13,537 bases of DNA from Neisseria lactamica. Lineage in GTDB: Bacteria > Pseudomonadota > Gammaproteobacteria > Burkholderiales > Neisseriaceae. Shown one piece after another: positions 1 through 6,031 of this stretch (position 1 is the first letter of the stretch; the number at the start of each line of letters is the position of its first letter). The translations under genes were made by a program, and so were the position numbers. The notes under the pieces are model-generated. The model saw only the letters and a list, made by a program, of their open reading frames with translations, made no database searches and was not told the origin of the DNA. The stretch lies in contig JUNU01000454.1 in assembly GCA_001067655.1 (NCBI GenBank), forward strand, positions 1-13,537, written 5' to 3'.

Positions 1-52
1 CTTTGAGCTAAGGCGAGGCAACGCCGTACTGGTTTAAAGTTAATCCACTATA
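1..52 (-). repeat. Correia element (CREE), truncated by the window edge
   Basis: Read on the minus strand, this begins with the Correia terminal inverted repeat TATAGTGGATTAA at 52-40. It continues with the typical interior (GTACGGCGTTGCCTCGCC, then TTAGCTCAAAG) up to the window edge. The interior matches the long form of the element, from memory of neisserial copies. Only the outer third is present. Correia elements are small non-autonomous neisserial repeats that insert at TA and can carry promoters. Confidence 0.85.
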
Positions 53-62
53 CAGAACAGAA

Positions 63-90
63 ATGCCCGAAACGGATTCGGTTCGGGCAT
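63..90 (-). terminator. Hairpin terminator of mip
   Basis: A 9-bp perfect stem (ATGCCCGAA at 63-71, TTCGGGCAT at 82-90) closes a 10-nt loop. On the minus strand it is followed by a short T-rich tract (TTTCTGTTCTG). It lies 18 nt past the mip stop codon, so it is a probable rho-independent terminator, although the T tract is weak. Confidence 0.6.
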
Positions 91-107
91 CGGGTTAAAG
101 CGCAGGC

Positions 108-944
108 TTATTGGACTTTTTGAATGTCAACTTGACCGGGAGCGGGTTGGAAATCTTCGGGTTTGCCGATTTTAACCAGCTTCACGTCAAATACTAAAGT
201 GGAATTCGGACCGATTTTCCCGCCCGGCATGACTTGGTCGCGGTAGGCGAGTTTGGATGGGATGTAGAAGGTGGCTTCGCTGCCTTCTTTCAAGAGTTGG
301 ATGCCTTCGGCCCAGCCGGGGATAACTTGGCTGACGGGGAAGGTAACAGGACCGCCGTTGGCTTTGCTGCTGTCGAAGACGGTACCGTCAATCAGGCGGC
401 CTTCGTATTCGACAACGACGATGTCGTCTTTTTTAGGCTGTTTGCCGTCACCTTCTTTGGTGATTTTGTATTGCAGGCCGGAAGCAGTGGTTTTCACACC
501 TTCTTTAGTGGCGTTTTCTTTGAGGAACGCTTCGCCTTTTTCCAGGTTGGCTTTGGCGTCAGCCTGAAGTTTTTCCGCTGCTTTGACTTGTTGTTCTTTC
601 AGGAATTTCATCATGACTTCTTGTGCTTGAACTTCAGTCATTTTGCTTTCTTTGCCGTCATAAGAGGCTTGCAAGGCTTCGATGAAGACTTTCATGTCGA
701 TTTCCGCGCCCTGATCTTTCATTTGTTTCAGGGAGCTGCCGATGTCCATACCCATTGCGTAGCTGGCTTGTTGGACCGGTGTGCCGATAGAGGATGCGTC
801 TTTTGCGGCAGATGCGCCGGAAGCTGCGGATGCCGATGCGGGCGCAGAGGCTGAAGCTGGTGTATTGGCGTCTTTTTTGTCGCAGGCGGTCAGTGCTAAT
901 GCGGCGGCGATTGCCAATGCGCTGAATTTGAAAGTTTTGTTCAT
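108..944 (-). CDS. mip: Mip-like FKBP-type peptidyl-prolyl cis-trans isomerase, lipoprotein
   Basis: Envelope prolyl isomerase that assists protein folding; the neisserial Mip homologue is surface-associated. The 278-aa product starts with a lipoprotein signal whose lipobox LTAC gives a predicted lipidated Cys21. An Ala/Ser-rich linker covers about 26-51. A helical FKBP_N dimerisation domain spans about 53-145, and a C-terminal FKBP domain about 155-260. Conserved pocket residues are visible: Tyr180, Phe190-Asp191, Val207-Ile208, Trp211, Tyr234 and Phe252. Length and sequence agree closely with meningococcal Mip as I remember it (about 272 aa). The gene has its own -10 box (988-993) and a hairpin after the stop, so it is probably monocistronic. 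The ribosome-binding site is weak (AAAGACG). Function is secure; a role in virulence is not implied for a commensal. Confidence 0.95.
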   Translation of the reverse strand: MNKTFKFSALAIAAALALTACDKKDANTPASASAPASASAASGASAAKDASSIGTPVQQASYAMGMDIGSSLKQMKDQGAEIDMKVFIEALQASYDGKESKMTEVQAQEVMMKFLKEQQVKAAEKLQADAKANLEKGEAFLKENATKEGVKTTASGLQYKITKEGDGKQPKKDDIVVVEYEGRLIDGTVFDSSKANGGPVTFPVSQVIPGWAEGIQLLKEGSEATFYIPSKLAYRDQVMPGGKIGPNSTLVFDVKLVKIGKPEDFQPAPGQVDIQKVQ

Positions 945-987
945 GATGTTTTCGTCTTTTAAAAGGGGTCAGTAAAAGAAAGTCGGG

Positions 988-993
988 ATTATA
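988..993 (-). promoter_or_regulatory. Candidate -10 box for mip
   Basis: A perfect TATAAT on the minus strand lies 44 nt upstream of the mip ATG, implying a leader of about 35 nt. No good -35 hexamer sits 16-18 nt upstream, and there is no extended TGn. The call rests on the -10 and its position alone. Confidence 0.45.
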
Positions 994-1056
994 GCCCAGT
1001 TTGAATCAAAAGGAATCAAGGCTGTTTAAATTTTCGGCTTATCGTGTAAAGCCGTT

Positions 1057-1068
1057 TTCAGACGACCT
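1057..1068 (-). repeat. DNA uptake sequence, single copy
   Basis: Exact AGGTCGTCTGAA on the minus strand, seven bases beyond the holC stop codon. It is unpaired, but a separate short hairpin at 1035-1054 (6-bp stem, 8-nt loop) lies just beyond it. That hairpin is the only terminator candidate for holC, and it is weak because no T tract follows it on the minus strand. Confidence 0.85.
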
Positions 1069-1074
1069 TCGATT

Positions 1075-1515
1075 TTAGGCTTTGCCCGTCATATCGTGGT
1101 GTTCGATGGTAAAGCCGTTTTTTCTGTATGCGCTGAAGCGTTCGCGGGCATCGGCGAGTTCTTCCAGACTGCTGCCTACGATTTCAAGCACGCGGGCGGG
1201 AATGATAGGGGCTTCGTTCCAAAAGTCGGGCGAGAGATTGAGGACGGTGGCGTTTTCAGGAACGGCGGGCAGTGTGTCGCCGAATGCGAGCCACACGGGT
1301 GTTTCAGACGACATGGGTTGGTCGGGCTGCCAGATTTCGTGCGGAATGAAACTTTCGGGGATTTGCTGCCAAAGGTCGCGGTCGAGGCGGCGGATGGTTT
1401 CATCGGAATCCGACCAGACCAATATCTGCCCGCCGTCACGTATGGCGCGCGCAATCAGGCGGCAGGCGAAGGCGGCGGGGTCGGCGGCGTGGGTGTAGAA
1501 AGTGGCTTTGGGCAT
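1075..1515 (-). CDS. holC: DNA polymerase III subunit chi
   Basis: Accessory subunit of the replicative clamp loader. Chi binds psi and contacts single-stranded DNA-binding protein on the lagging strand. The 146-aa product has the family's usual length. It shows the typical N-terminus (ATFYTH), the LVWSDSDE segment, the DLWQQIPESFIPH block and the LNLS..FWNEAP region. The ATG at 1515 fits family N-termini, but I see no good Shine-Dalgarno before it; the leader is C-rich. A TATAAT 30 nt upstream could be the -10. A near-DUS core lies inside the gene at 1303-1312. In other beta-proteobacteria holC often follows pepA; no pepA is present here. Confidence 0.92.
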   Translation of the reverse strand: MPKATFYTHAADPAAFACRLIARAIRDGGQILVWSDSDETIRRLDRDLWQQIPESFIPHEIWQPDQPMSSETPVWLAFGDTLPAVPENATVLNLSPDFWNEAPIIPARVLEIVGSSLEELADARERFSAYRKNGFTIEHHDMTGKA

Positions 1516-1544
1516 GATGCACGGGGCAGGGGAGGAAATGGGGG

Positions 1545-1550
1545 ATTATA
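1545..1550 (-). promoter_or_regulatory. Candidate -10 box for holC
   Basis: TATAAT on the minus strand, 29 nt upstream of the holC start. No convincing -35 is present, so this is only a candidate. Confidence 0.3.
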
Positions 1551-1692
1551 GTAAAAACGTTGTGAAAGGGCTATGGTGGGGCCGTCTTACCGGCTTGGTT
1601 ATCAAATGTATTGATCAGCCGCCTTCTGCCTACGTCAGAATATTCAGGCATCCGTACGCTTGTCAGGATGCCTTGTCAAAGAGTATCGGGTT

Positions 1693-1704
1693 TTCAGACG
1701 ACCT
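1693..1704 (-). repeat. DNA uptake sequence, single copy
   Basis: Exact AGGTCGTCTGAA on the minus strand in the 222-nt gap between the DUF1287 gene and holC. No inverted partner is nearby, so it is not an obvious terminator. Confidence 0.85.
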
Positions 1705-1737
1705 TTTGGGATGGTTGTTTGTAACACGATGGAAAAT

Positions 1738-2397
1738 TTACTGAACGGGAAGCCTGAAATGTCCGGTAATGGTATAGCGATAGAGGATGTCGTCTTCGCG
1801 GGTTCCCAAACCGATATTGTGGATAATCAAGGGTCTGTCTCCGATTTTGCGGTCGGAGACGATGCCGATGTGGGGACGGTTGCCTTTAAGCTCCCAAGTC
1901 ACAATATCGCCTGCCTGATAATTCGTATCCTGTACCGCCCAGCCTTGGCGTGTGAAATAAGTCATGAGGTTGGGCACTCGGCGGTGGTCGATGTTGGCAT
2001 CGGGTTGTTTCAAGCCCCAACGGTTGGGATAGGCGGAGAAATTCCGGCTCATGTCTTGATGGACAAGTTCTTGCAAATCCATATTTTGGTCGCGTAGGGC
2101 GCGGATGATGACGTCGGTGCACACGCCTTTTTTCATCGGTACGTCACCCATCGGATATTTGAGTTTGGTATAGGCAGAGTCATAACGCAGGGTCTTGCCG
2201 ATTTGGTTGCGCGCAGATTGGACGATTTTCGGGGATGGGCGGTCGGGTTGGGTAATGGATTGTGAAGAGCCGGTACGGATAAGTGGGATGGTTGGACCGT
2301 AAGGGCTGTGATAAAACCAAAAAGCCGCAGCCGTAATCAAGGCAATGGCAACCGCAATGCTGGCAAGAACGAGATTGAGGGAGGTTTTGCGTTTCAT
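1738..2397 (-). CDS. DUF1287 domain protein, membrane-anchored (YijF-like)
   Basis: A 219-aa protein of the DUF1287 family (E. coli YijF type), whose function is not established. One hydrophobic N-terminal segment (about 9-28) should anchor it with the rest in the periplasm. The DUF1287 domain covers about 55-218. It contains a GVCTDV motif with Cys93, the RPHIGIV motif with His176, and LIIHNIG with His193. This Cys/His arrangement resembles NlpC/P60-like papain-fold hydrolases, so a cell-wall or peptide hydrolase is possible; that is inference. The ATG at 2397 directly precedes a Lys/Arg-rich start (MKRK), which fits a signal anchor. The ribosome-binding site is poor. The gene appears to be a single unit. 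Confidence 0.85.
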   Translation of the reverse strand: MKRKTSLNLVLASIAVAIALITAAAFWFYHSPYGPTIPLIRTGSSQSITQPDRPSPKIVQSARNQIGKTLRYDSAYTKLKYPMGDVPMKKGVCTDVIIRALRDQNMDLQELVHQDMSRNFSAYPNRWGLKQPDANIDHRRVPNLMTYFTRQGWAVQDTNYQAGDIVTWELKGNRPHIGIVSDRKIGDRPLIIHNIGLGTREDDILYRYTITGHFRLPVQ

Positions 2398-2856
2398 GAT
2401 TTGCGCACGGATTTAATGTAAATGTTATATTCGTTATTTATCAGATTTCGGGGTAGGGTGGCAATCAAAAGAGGAGTAACGGTCTTTATTAGGTATATTC
2501 GGATGGGTAACCAATACGTTTTTGAGGGGAAAATGGCATTTTGTTAACGCTAAATCTCCTGTTTAGTCAAAATGATACTTTGGTTTTGCATACCTTTTCC
2601 AAGTACGGCATTTTAGAATCCGCCTCTTTTTGAGAAAATACCGCAGCATTAGCAGTAATGCGGTATAAGTCTTACAGCCTGATTGTGAATTCGCTCGAAA
2701 ATTTTAGGGCAAACTGATAATTTGAATTCCAACCGGTTTCGATATAAAGCGTAGCGTGCAAAGTAAACTTCAATATTCCGATATTGTTTAATTTTGTTGT
2801 TCTTTTATATCAATCAAAAACATAAACCAACCATACCCAAAAAAGGAATCTCCCCG
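2398..2856. other. Long divergent intergenic region
   Basis: About 460 nt between the divergent DUF1287 gene and htpX, AT-rich by eye. I find no convincing ORF, tRNA or DUS. One hairpin stands out: ATACCGCA at 2638-2645 pairs with TGCGGTAT at 2659-2666 around a 13-nt loop. On the minus strand it is followed by TTTT, but no minus-strand gene lies upstream to need a terminator. Promoters for both flanking genes must lie here, but none is strong. The best guesses for htpX are TTGTTT(N16)TATATC at 2784-2811, or a heat-shock-like CTCGAAA at 2694-2700 followed by CTGATAA. Confidence 0.5.
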
Positions 2857-3696
2857 GTGAAACGAATCTTCTTGTTTCTCGCAACCAATATTGCCGTTTT
2901 GGTCGTCATCCGCGTTGTTTTGGCCGTACTTGGCATACACAGTACGGATCAGGTCGGCAGCCTGCTGGTGTACTCGGCCGTCGTCGGCTTTGCCGGTTCG
3001 ATCATTTCATTATTGATGTCCAAATCCATCGCGAAAAACTCTGTCGGTGCGGAAGTCATCGTACAGCCGCGCAATCAAGTGGAAGCGTGGTTGTTGGCGA
3101 CTGTGGAGGCACAGGCGAGGCAGTGGAGCCTAAAAACGCCGGAAGTGGCGATTTATCACTCCCCAGAACCCAATGCCTTCGCAACCGGTGCAACACGCAA
3201 CAGCTCATTAATTGCGGTGAGTACGGGTTTGCTCGAGCGCATGACCCGAGACGAAGTCGAAGCCGTTTTGGCGCATGAAATGGCGCACGTCGGCAACGGC
3301 GATATGGTTACGCTGACCTTGATACAGGGCGTGGTCAATACCTTTGTGGTTTTCCTTGCCCGCATCGTTTCCGGCATGGTTGCCCGCAATAACGACGGCA
3401 GCACTTCGCAAGGCACATATTTTTTAGTCAGCATGGTATTGCAGGTCGTGTTCGGCTTTTTGGCAAGCATCATTGTCATGTGGTTCAGCCGTCAGCGCGA
3501 ATACCGTGCGGATGCGGGAGCCGCCAAATTGGTCGGCGCGCCTAAAATGATTGCCGCGCTGCAACGCTTGAAAGGCAATCCGAGCGATTTGCCACAGCAA
3601 ATGAATGCGATGGGTATCGCCAGCGATGCCAAAGATTCTTTACTCAGCACACACCCCTCTTTGGAAAACCGAATCGCCCGCCTGAAAGCTTTATAA
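2857..3696 (+). CDS. htpX: Membrane zinc metalloprotease HtpX
   Basis: M48-family inner-membrane protease that degrades misfolded membrane proteins, working alongside FtsH in quality control. I chose the GTG at 2857, giving 279 aa. It is preceded by AAGGAA at 2843-2848 with an 8-nt spacer, and the protein then begins KRIFLFLATN as in other neisserial HtpX. An upstream in-frame TTG at 2794 would add 21 residues unlike the family. Two N-terminal membrane helices (about 4-26, 34-56) precede the catalytic HEMAH (His140, Glu141, His144). Two further hydrophobic segments follow (about 150-175, 186-208), then EYRADAGA with Glu215 as the likely third zinc ligand. The active site is complete. A strong terminator follows at 3790. 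Confidence 0.96.
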   Translation: MKRIFLFLATNIAVLVVIRVVLAVLGIHSTDQVGSLLVYSAVVGFAGSIISLLMSKSIAKNSVGAEVIVQPRNQVEAWLLATVEAQARQWSLKTPEVAIYHSPEPNAFATGATRNSSLIAVSTGLLERMTRDEVEAVLAHEMAHVGNGDMVTLTLIQGVVNTFVVFLARIVSGMVARNNDGSTSQGTYFLVSMVLQVVFGFLASIIVMWFSRQREYRADAGAAKLVGAPKMIAALQRLKGNPSDLPQQMNAMGIASDAKDSLLSTHPSLENRIARLKAL

Positions 3697-3732
3697 TCAG
3701 GGCAGAGATTCAAATAATAGAAAGATGATCGA

Positions 3733-3744
3733 AGGTCGTCTGAA
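3733..3744 (+). repeat. DNA uptake sequence, single copy
   Basis: Exact AGGTCGTCTGAA between the htpX stop and the htpX terminator. It is unpaired. Confidence 0.85.
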
Positions 3745-3789
3745 AATGTGAATCGTCCAACAAACTTCGGATATTCTTGAAAATCTGTT

Positions 3790-3831
3790 CAGCCGGATTC
3801 TGTATAGCGCAGAATCCGGCTGTTTTCATTT
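3790..3831 (+). terminator. Rho-independent terminator of htpX
   Basis: A perfect 13-bp stem (CAGCCGGATTCTG at 3790-3802 with its complement at 3810-3822) closes a 7-nt loop and is followed by TTTTCATTT. It does not use DUS sequence, unlike most terminators in this window. A weaker imperfect hairpin (CGCAAA at 3856-3861 with TTTGCG at 3892-3897) follows before azlC. Confidence 0.85.
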
Positions 3832-3934
3832 CAAGCGGTATTTGGGGTGCAGTCTCGCAAATGAAACTGAAACGGATACAGCGTTTCCTCGTTTGCGATT
3901 TTGTCTTGCCTTCCTGATTGTTGACGATTTCACT

Positions 3935-3940
3935 TATAAT
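3935..3940 (+). promoter_or_regulatory. Candidate -10 box for azlCD
   Basis: A perfect TATAAT lies 56 nt upstream of the azlC ATG. A TTGACG at 3921-3926 looks like a -35 but is only 8 nt away, so the two cannot form a standard pair. No other good -35 is visible. Confidence 0.4.
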
Positions 3941-3996
3941 ACCTCCCCTCATTTTTCATCTTCAAACCCTCAACCCTCTTTAAGCTCCCCAATAAA

Positions 3997-4707
3997 ATGA
4001 CACACCCCAATTCACCGCAATCCGAATTTCTACGCGGCATCAAAGAAACCTCGCCGATGCTCATCGGGCTTTTGCCGTGGGCGTTGATATTGGGTATGCA
4101 GGGTGGTCAGAAGGGCATGAGTTGGCTGGAAATGCTGATGATGACGGGCATGAATTTCGCCGGCGGCTCGGAATTTGCGGCGGTCAACCTGTGGGCAAAC
4201 CCGTTGCCGATTCTGCTCATTGCTACCGTTACCTTCATGATTAATTCGCGCCATATTCTGATGGGGGCGGCAATTGCGCCCTATATGTGCGATATGCCGT
4301 TGAGAAAAGCCATGCCTGCGTTGTTTTTTATGTGCGACGAAAGTTGGGCGATGGCGTTTGCGGAAATCCAAAAACGCAAGGCGATGGGGCTGCCGGCGTT
4401 CAATATGCCGTTTTATGCGGGCGTGTGCTTTATTCTGTACACCACTTGGACGGGTTTTGCAGCGTTTGGCGCGGCGGTTGGTCCGATGTTCGGCGATGTT
4501 GCGGCATGGGGCTTTGGCATGGCGTTTCCCGCCGTGTTTTTGGTGCTGCTGCGCGGTATGTGGAAAGGCTTTAAGGCGGCACGCCCTTGGTTTGTCAGCC
4601 TGATTGTGGCGTGCGGGACTTATTTGTCGGTGGACGGGCATTGGTATGTGCCGATGGGCGCGATTTCCGGCCTGCTTGCCGCCTATCTTTGGGGAGAGAA
4701 GGAATGA
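3997..4707 (+). CDS. azlC: AzlC family branched-chain amino-acid permease, large subunit
   Basis: Large subunit of the two-part AzlCD/YgaZH-type exporter for branched-chain amino acids and analogues. The 236-aa protein is highly hydrophobic with several membrane segments. It has the family's N-terminal GIKETSPMLIGLLPWALILG region, the MNFAGGSEFAAVNL segment, the INSRHILMGAA motif and the FFMCDESWA motif. Length is normal. The start has no clear Shine-Dalgarno, but the ATG begins the region that aligns with the family. Its TGA overlaps the ATG of azlD (ATGA), a sign of translational coupling. The substrate is inferred from the family. Confidence 0.93.
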   Translation: MTHPNSPQSEFLRGIKETSPMLIGLLPWALILGMQGGQKGMSWLEMLMMTGMNFAGGSEFAAVNLWANPLPILLIATVTFMINSRHILMGAAIAPYMCDMPLRKAMPALFFMCDESWAMAFAEIQKRKAMGLPAFNMPFYAGVCFILYTTWTGFAAFGAAVGPMFGDVAAWGFGMAFPAVFLVLLRGMWKGFKAARPWFVSLIVACGTYLSVDGHWYVPMGAISGLLAAYLWGEKE

Positions 4708-5012
4708 AGGATTTGCTCTCTTGGCAGTCGTTCCGGCTGTTTGCCGGTATGCTGGCGGTAACGTACTCCACCCGCCTTATCGGTTTTTTCGCCTTGCGCA
4801 ACCGCACCTTAAGCCGCCGCGCACAAATTGTGATGGAAGCCGCGCCGGGTTGCGTGTTGATTTCCGTCATCGCGCCTTATTTCGTATCCGACAAGCCGCA
4901 CGAGCTGATTGCCATTGCGCTGACCGTGCTTGCCGCCAGCAGGTTTTCCATGTTGGTTACCGTGTTGATCGGCGTCGGCAGTTCTGGGCTGTTGGGGTAT
5001 TTGATGCGCTAG
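4704..5012 (+). CDS. azlD: AzlD family branched-chain amino-acid transport protein, small subunit
   Basis: Small membrane partner of AzlC. The 102-aa product has the family's usual size, with three or four hydrophobic segments and the central ALRNRTLSRRAQIVMEAAPG region typical of AzlD. I chose the ATG at 4704 because it overlaps the azlC stop by ATGA and is preceded by GAGAAGGA. The reading frame is open further upstream, but only across the 3' end of azlC. No terminator separates the genes. The DUS hairpin at 5086-5123 is the first possible stop signal downstream. Confidence 0.92.
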   Translation: MKDLLSWQSFRLFAGMLAVTYSTRLIGFFALRNRTLSRRAQIVMEAAPGCVLISVIAPYFVSDKPHELIAIALTVLAASRFSMLVTVLIGVGSSGLLGYLMR

Positions 5013-5085
5013 GCGGCTGCGTTTGAGTGAAACCGGTTACACTTGTTTTCAGAGTGCGCAGCCTCCTGACGGGACGACCTTTCCC

Positions 5086-5123
5086 TTTCAGACGACCTTA
5101 TCTTGTTATAATGTCGTCTGAAA
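5086..5123. repeat. Inverted DUS pair (hairpin) between azlD and rlmB
   Basis: TTTCAGACGAC at 5086-5096 pairs perfectly with GTCGTCTGAAA at 5113-5123 around a 16-nt loop. The left copy is an exact 12-mer DUS; the right copy reads ATGTCGTCTGAA, one base off this window's dialect. It could terminate azlCD transcription and is followed by TTTCTTAT. Unusually, the loop holds a consensus -10. Confidence 0.75.
5104..5112 (+). promoter_or_regulatory. Extended -10 promoter for rlmB inside the DUS hairpin loop
   Basis: TGTTATAAT is a perfect extended -10 (TGn plus TATAAT) 30 nt upstream of the rlmB ATG, predicting a start near 5119. The -35 zone falls in the left DUS arm and is poor, which an extended -10 can tolerate. 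Position and sequence are direct observations; promoter activity is inference. Confidence 0.6.
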
Positions 5124-5142
5124 TTTCTTATAAAGCAAAATC

Positions 5143-5892
5143 ATGGCAAACCAAAGACTCATCTACGGCTTCCACGCCGTCAACGCCCGCCTGTGGCAAA
5201 ACCCGAAATCGATTACCGAACTCTACGTCCAAGAAGGCAAAAACGATGCCCGCACGCGTGACGTGTTGGAAAAAGCGGCAAATGAAAACGTGCGCGTACA
5301 CTTCGCCGACGCCGACCGCCTCAACGCCATCAGCAAAGGCGCACGGCATCAGGGCGTAGTCGGGTTTATCGACGCCTCCAAAAACCACGTCCACCTCGAA
5401 GACGTATTGGAAAACCTGAGCGAATCGCCGCTGTTGTTGATACTTGACGGCATCACTGACCCGCACAACCTCGGTGCGTGCCTGCGTACCGCCGACGCAA
5501 TGGGCGTACACGCCGTCATCGCGCCGAAAGACAAAAGCGCGGGACTGAACGCCACCGTCAGCAAAGTCGCCTGCGGCGCGGCGGAAACCGTCCCCTACAT
5601 CACCGTAACCAACCTCGCCCGAACCCTGCGCGAGCTGAAAGAATACGGCATCTGGATCATCGGCACCGACATGGGCGGTGACGCCGACCTTTACCATTGC
5701 GACCTGCCCGACAGCGCGGCATGGGTGATGGGCAACGAAGGCGAAGGCATGCGCCGCCTGACGCGCGAGCATTGCGACATGCTGGTGTCGATACCCATGT
5801 TCGGCACGGTCGAAAGCATGAACGTCTCCGTCAGCGCGGGGATGGTGTTGAGCGAAACACGCCGTCAGCGGGTGTTGAAAGCGGAAAAATAG
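5143..5892 (+). CDS. rlmB: 23S rRNA (guanosine-2'-O)-methyltransferase RlmB
   Basis: SPOUT-class (TrmH family) enzyme that methylates the 2'-OH of G2251 (E. coli numbering) in the 23S rRNA P loop, using S-adenosylmethionine. The 249-aa protein has a small N-terminal RNA-binding domain (about 1-80). The knotted catalytic domain carries all three motifs: LDGITDPHNLGACLRTADAMG around 101-121 with Asn109 and Arg115, VMGNEGEGM around 195-203 with Glu199, and IPMFGTVESMNVSVSAGMVL around 217-236 with Asn227. Nothing is missing. The ATG at 5143 gives the usual MANQRLIYGFHAV start; the ribosome-binding site is only AAAG. Paralogous TrmH enzymes exist, but the length and N-terminal domain favour RlmB. 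Confidence 0.95.
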   Translation: MANQRLIYGFHAVNARLWQNPKSITELYVQEGKNDARTRDVLEKAANENVRVHFADADRLNAISKGARHQGVVGFIDASKNHVHLEDVLENLSESPLLLILDGITDPHNLGACLRTADAMGVHAVIAPKDKSAGLNATVSKVACGAAETVPYITVTNLARTLRELKEYGIWIIGTDMGGDADLYHCDLPDSAAWVMGNEGEGMRRLTREHCDMLVSIPMFGTVESMNVSVSAGMVLSETRRQRVLKAEK

Positions 5893-5914
5893 GACTTAGG
5901 TTTGTGAACGGAAG

Positions 5915-5936
5915 ACGTCGTCTGAAAACCGGAAAT
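5915..5936 (+). repeat. Left copy of a 22-nt inverted repeat flanking the AT-rich island
   Basis: The 22 bases here, beginning ACGTCGTCTGAAAACC and ending GGAAAT, recur exactly in reverse complement at 8235-8256. The first 12 bases are a DUS with C in place of G at position 2. The two copies bracket the AT-rich DUF262 and DUF4143 segment. Confidence 0.8.
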
Positions 5937-5961
5937 CCTGTTTGATGTAAAATTAAACTAA

Positions 5962-5999
5962 ACAAAGGTCGTCTGAAAATAGTTTCAGACGACCTTTGT
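5962..5999. terminator. Inverted DUS pair, bidirectional terminator between rlmB and the DUF262 gene
   Basis: A 17-bp perfect stem (5962-5978 with 5983-5999) closes a 4-nt loop (ATAG). Each arm holds one exact DUS (5966-5977 on plus, 5984-5995 on minus). It lies between the convergent rlmB and DUF262 genes, ending in TTTGT on both strands, so it can serve both. Confidence 0.8.
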
Positions 6000-6031
6000 A
6001 TTATATGGTGGCCTGAGGTCAGCCTTACATA

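Noticed and set aside
234..854. A 206-codon plus-strand frame across mip
   Set aside because: It is antisense to a clear Mip gene, is extremely Phe-rich and low in complexity, and has no domain or ribosome-binding site. It is a shadow of the real gene.
2794..2856. Upstream TTG start for htpX adding 21 residues
   Set aside because: The extra residues are unlike HtpX N-termini, while the GTG at 2857 has a well-spaced AAGGAA and gives the family's usual length.
3921..3940. TTGACG and TATAAT as a matched promoter before azlC
   Set aside because: The two boxes are only 8 nt apart, far short of the 16-18 nt needed, so only the TATAAT is kept as a candidate.
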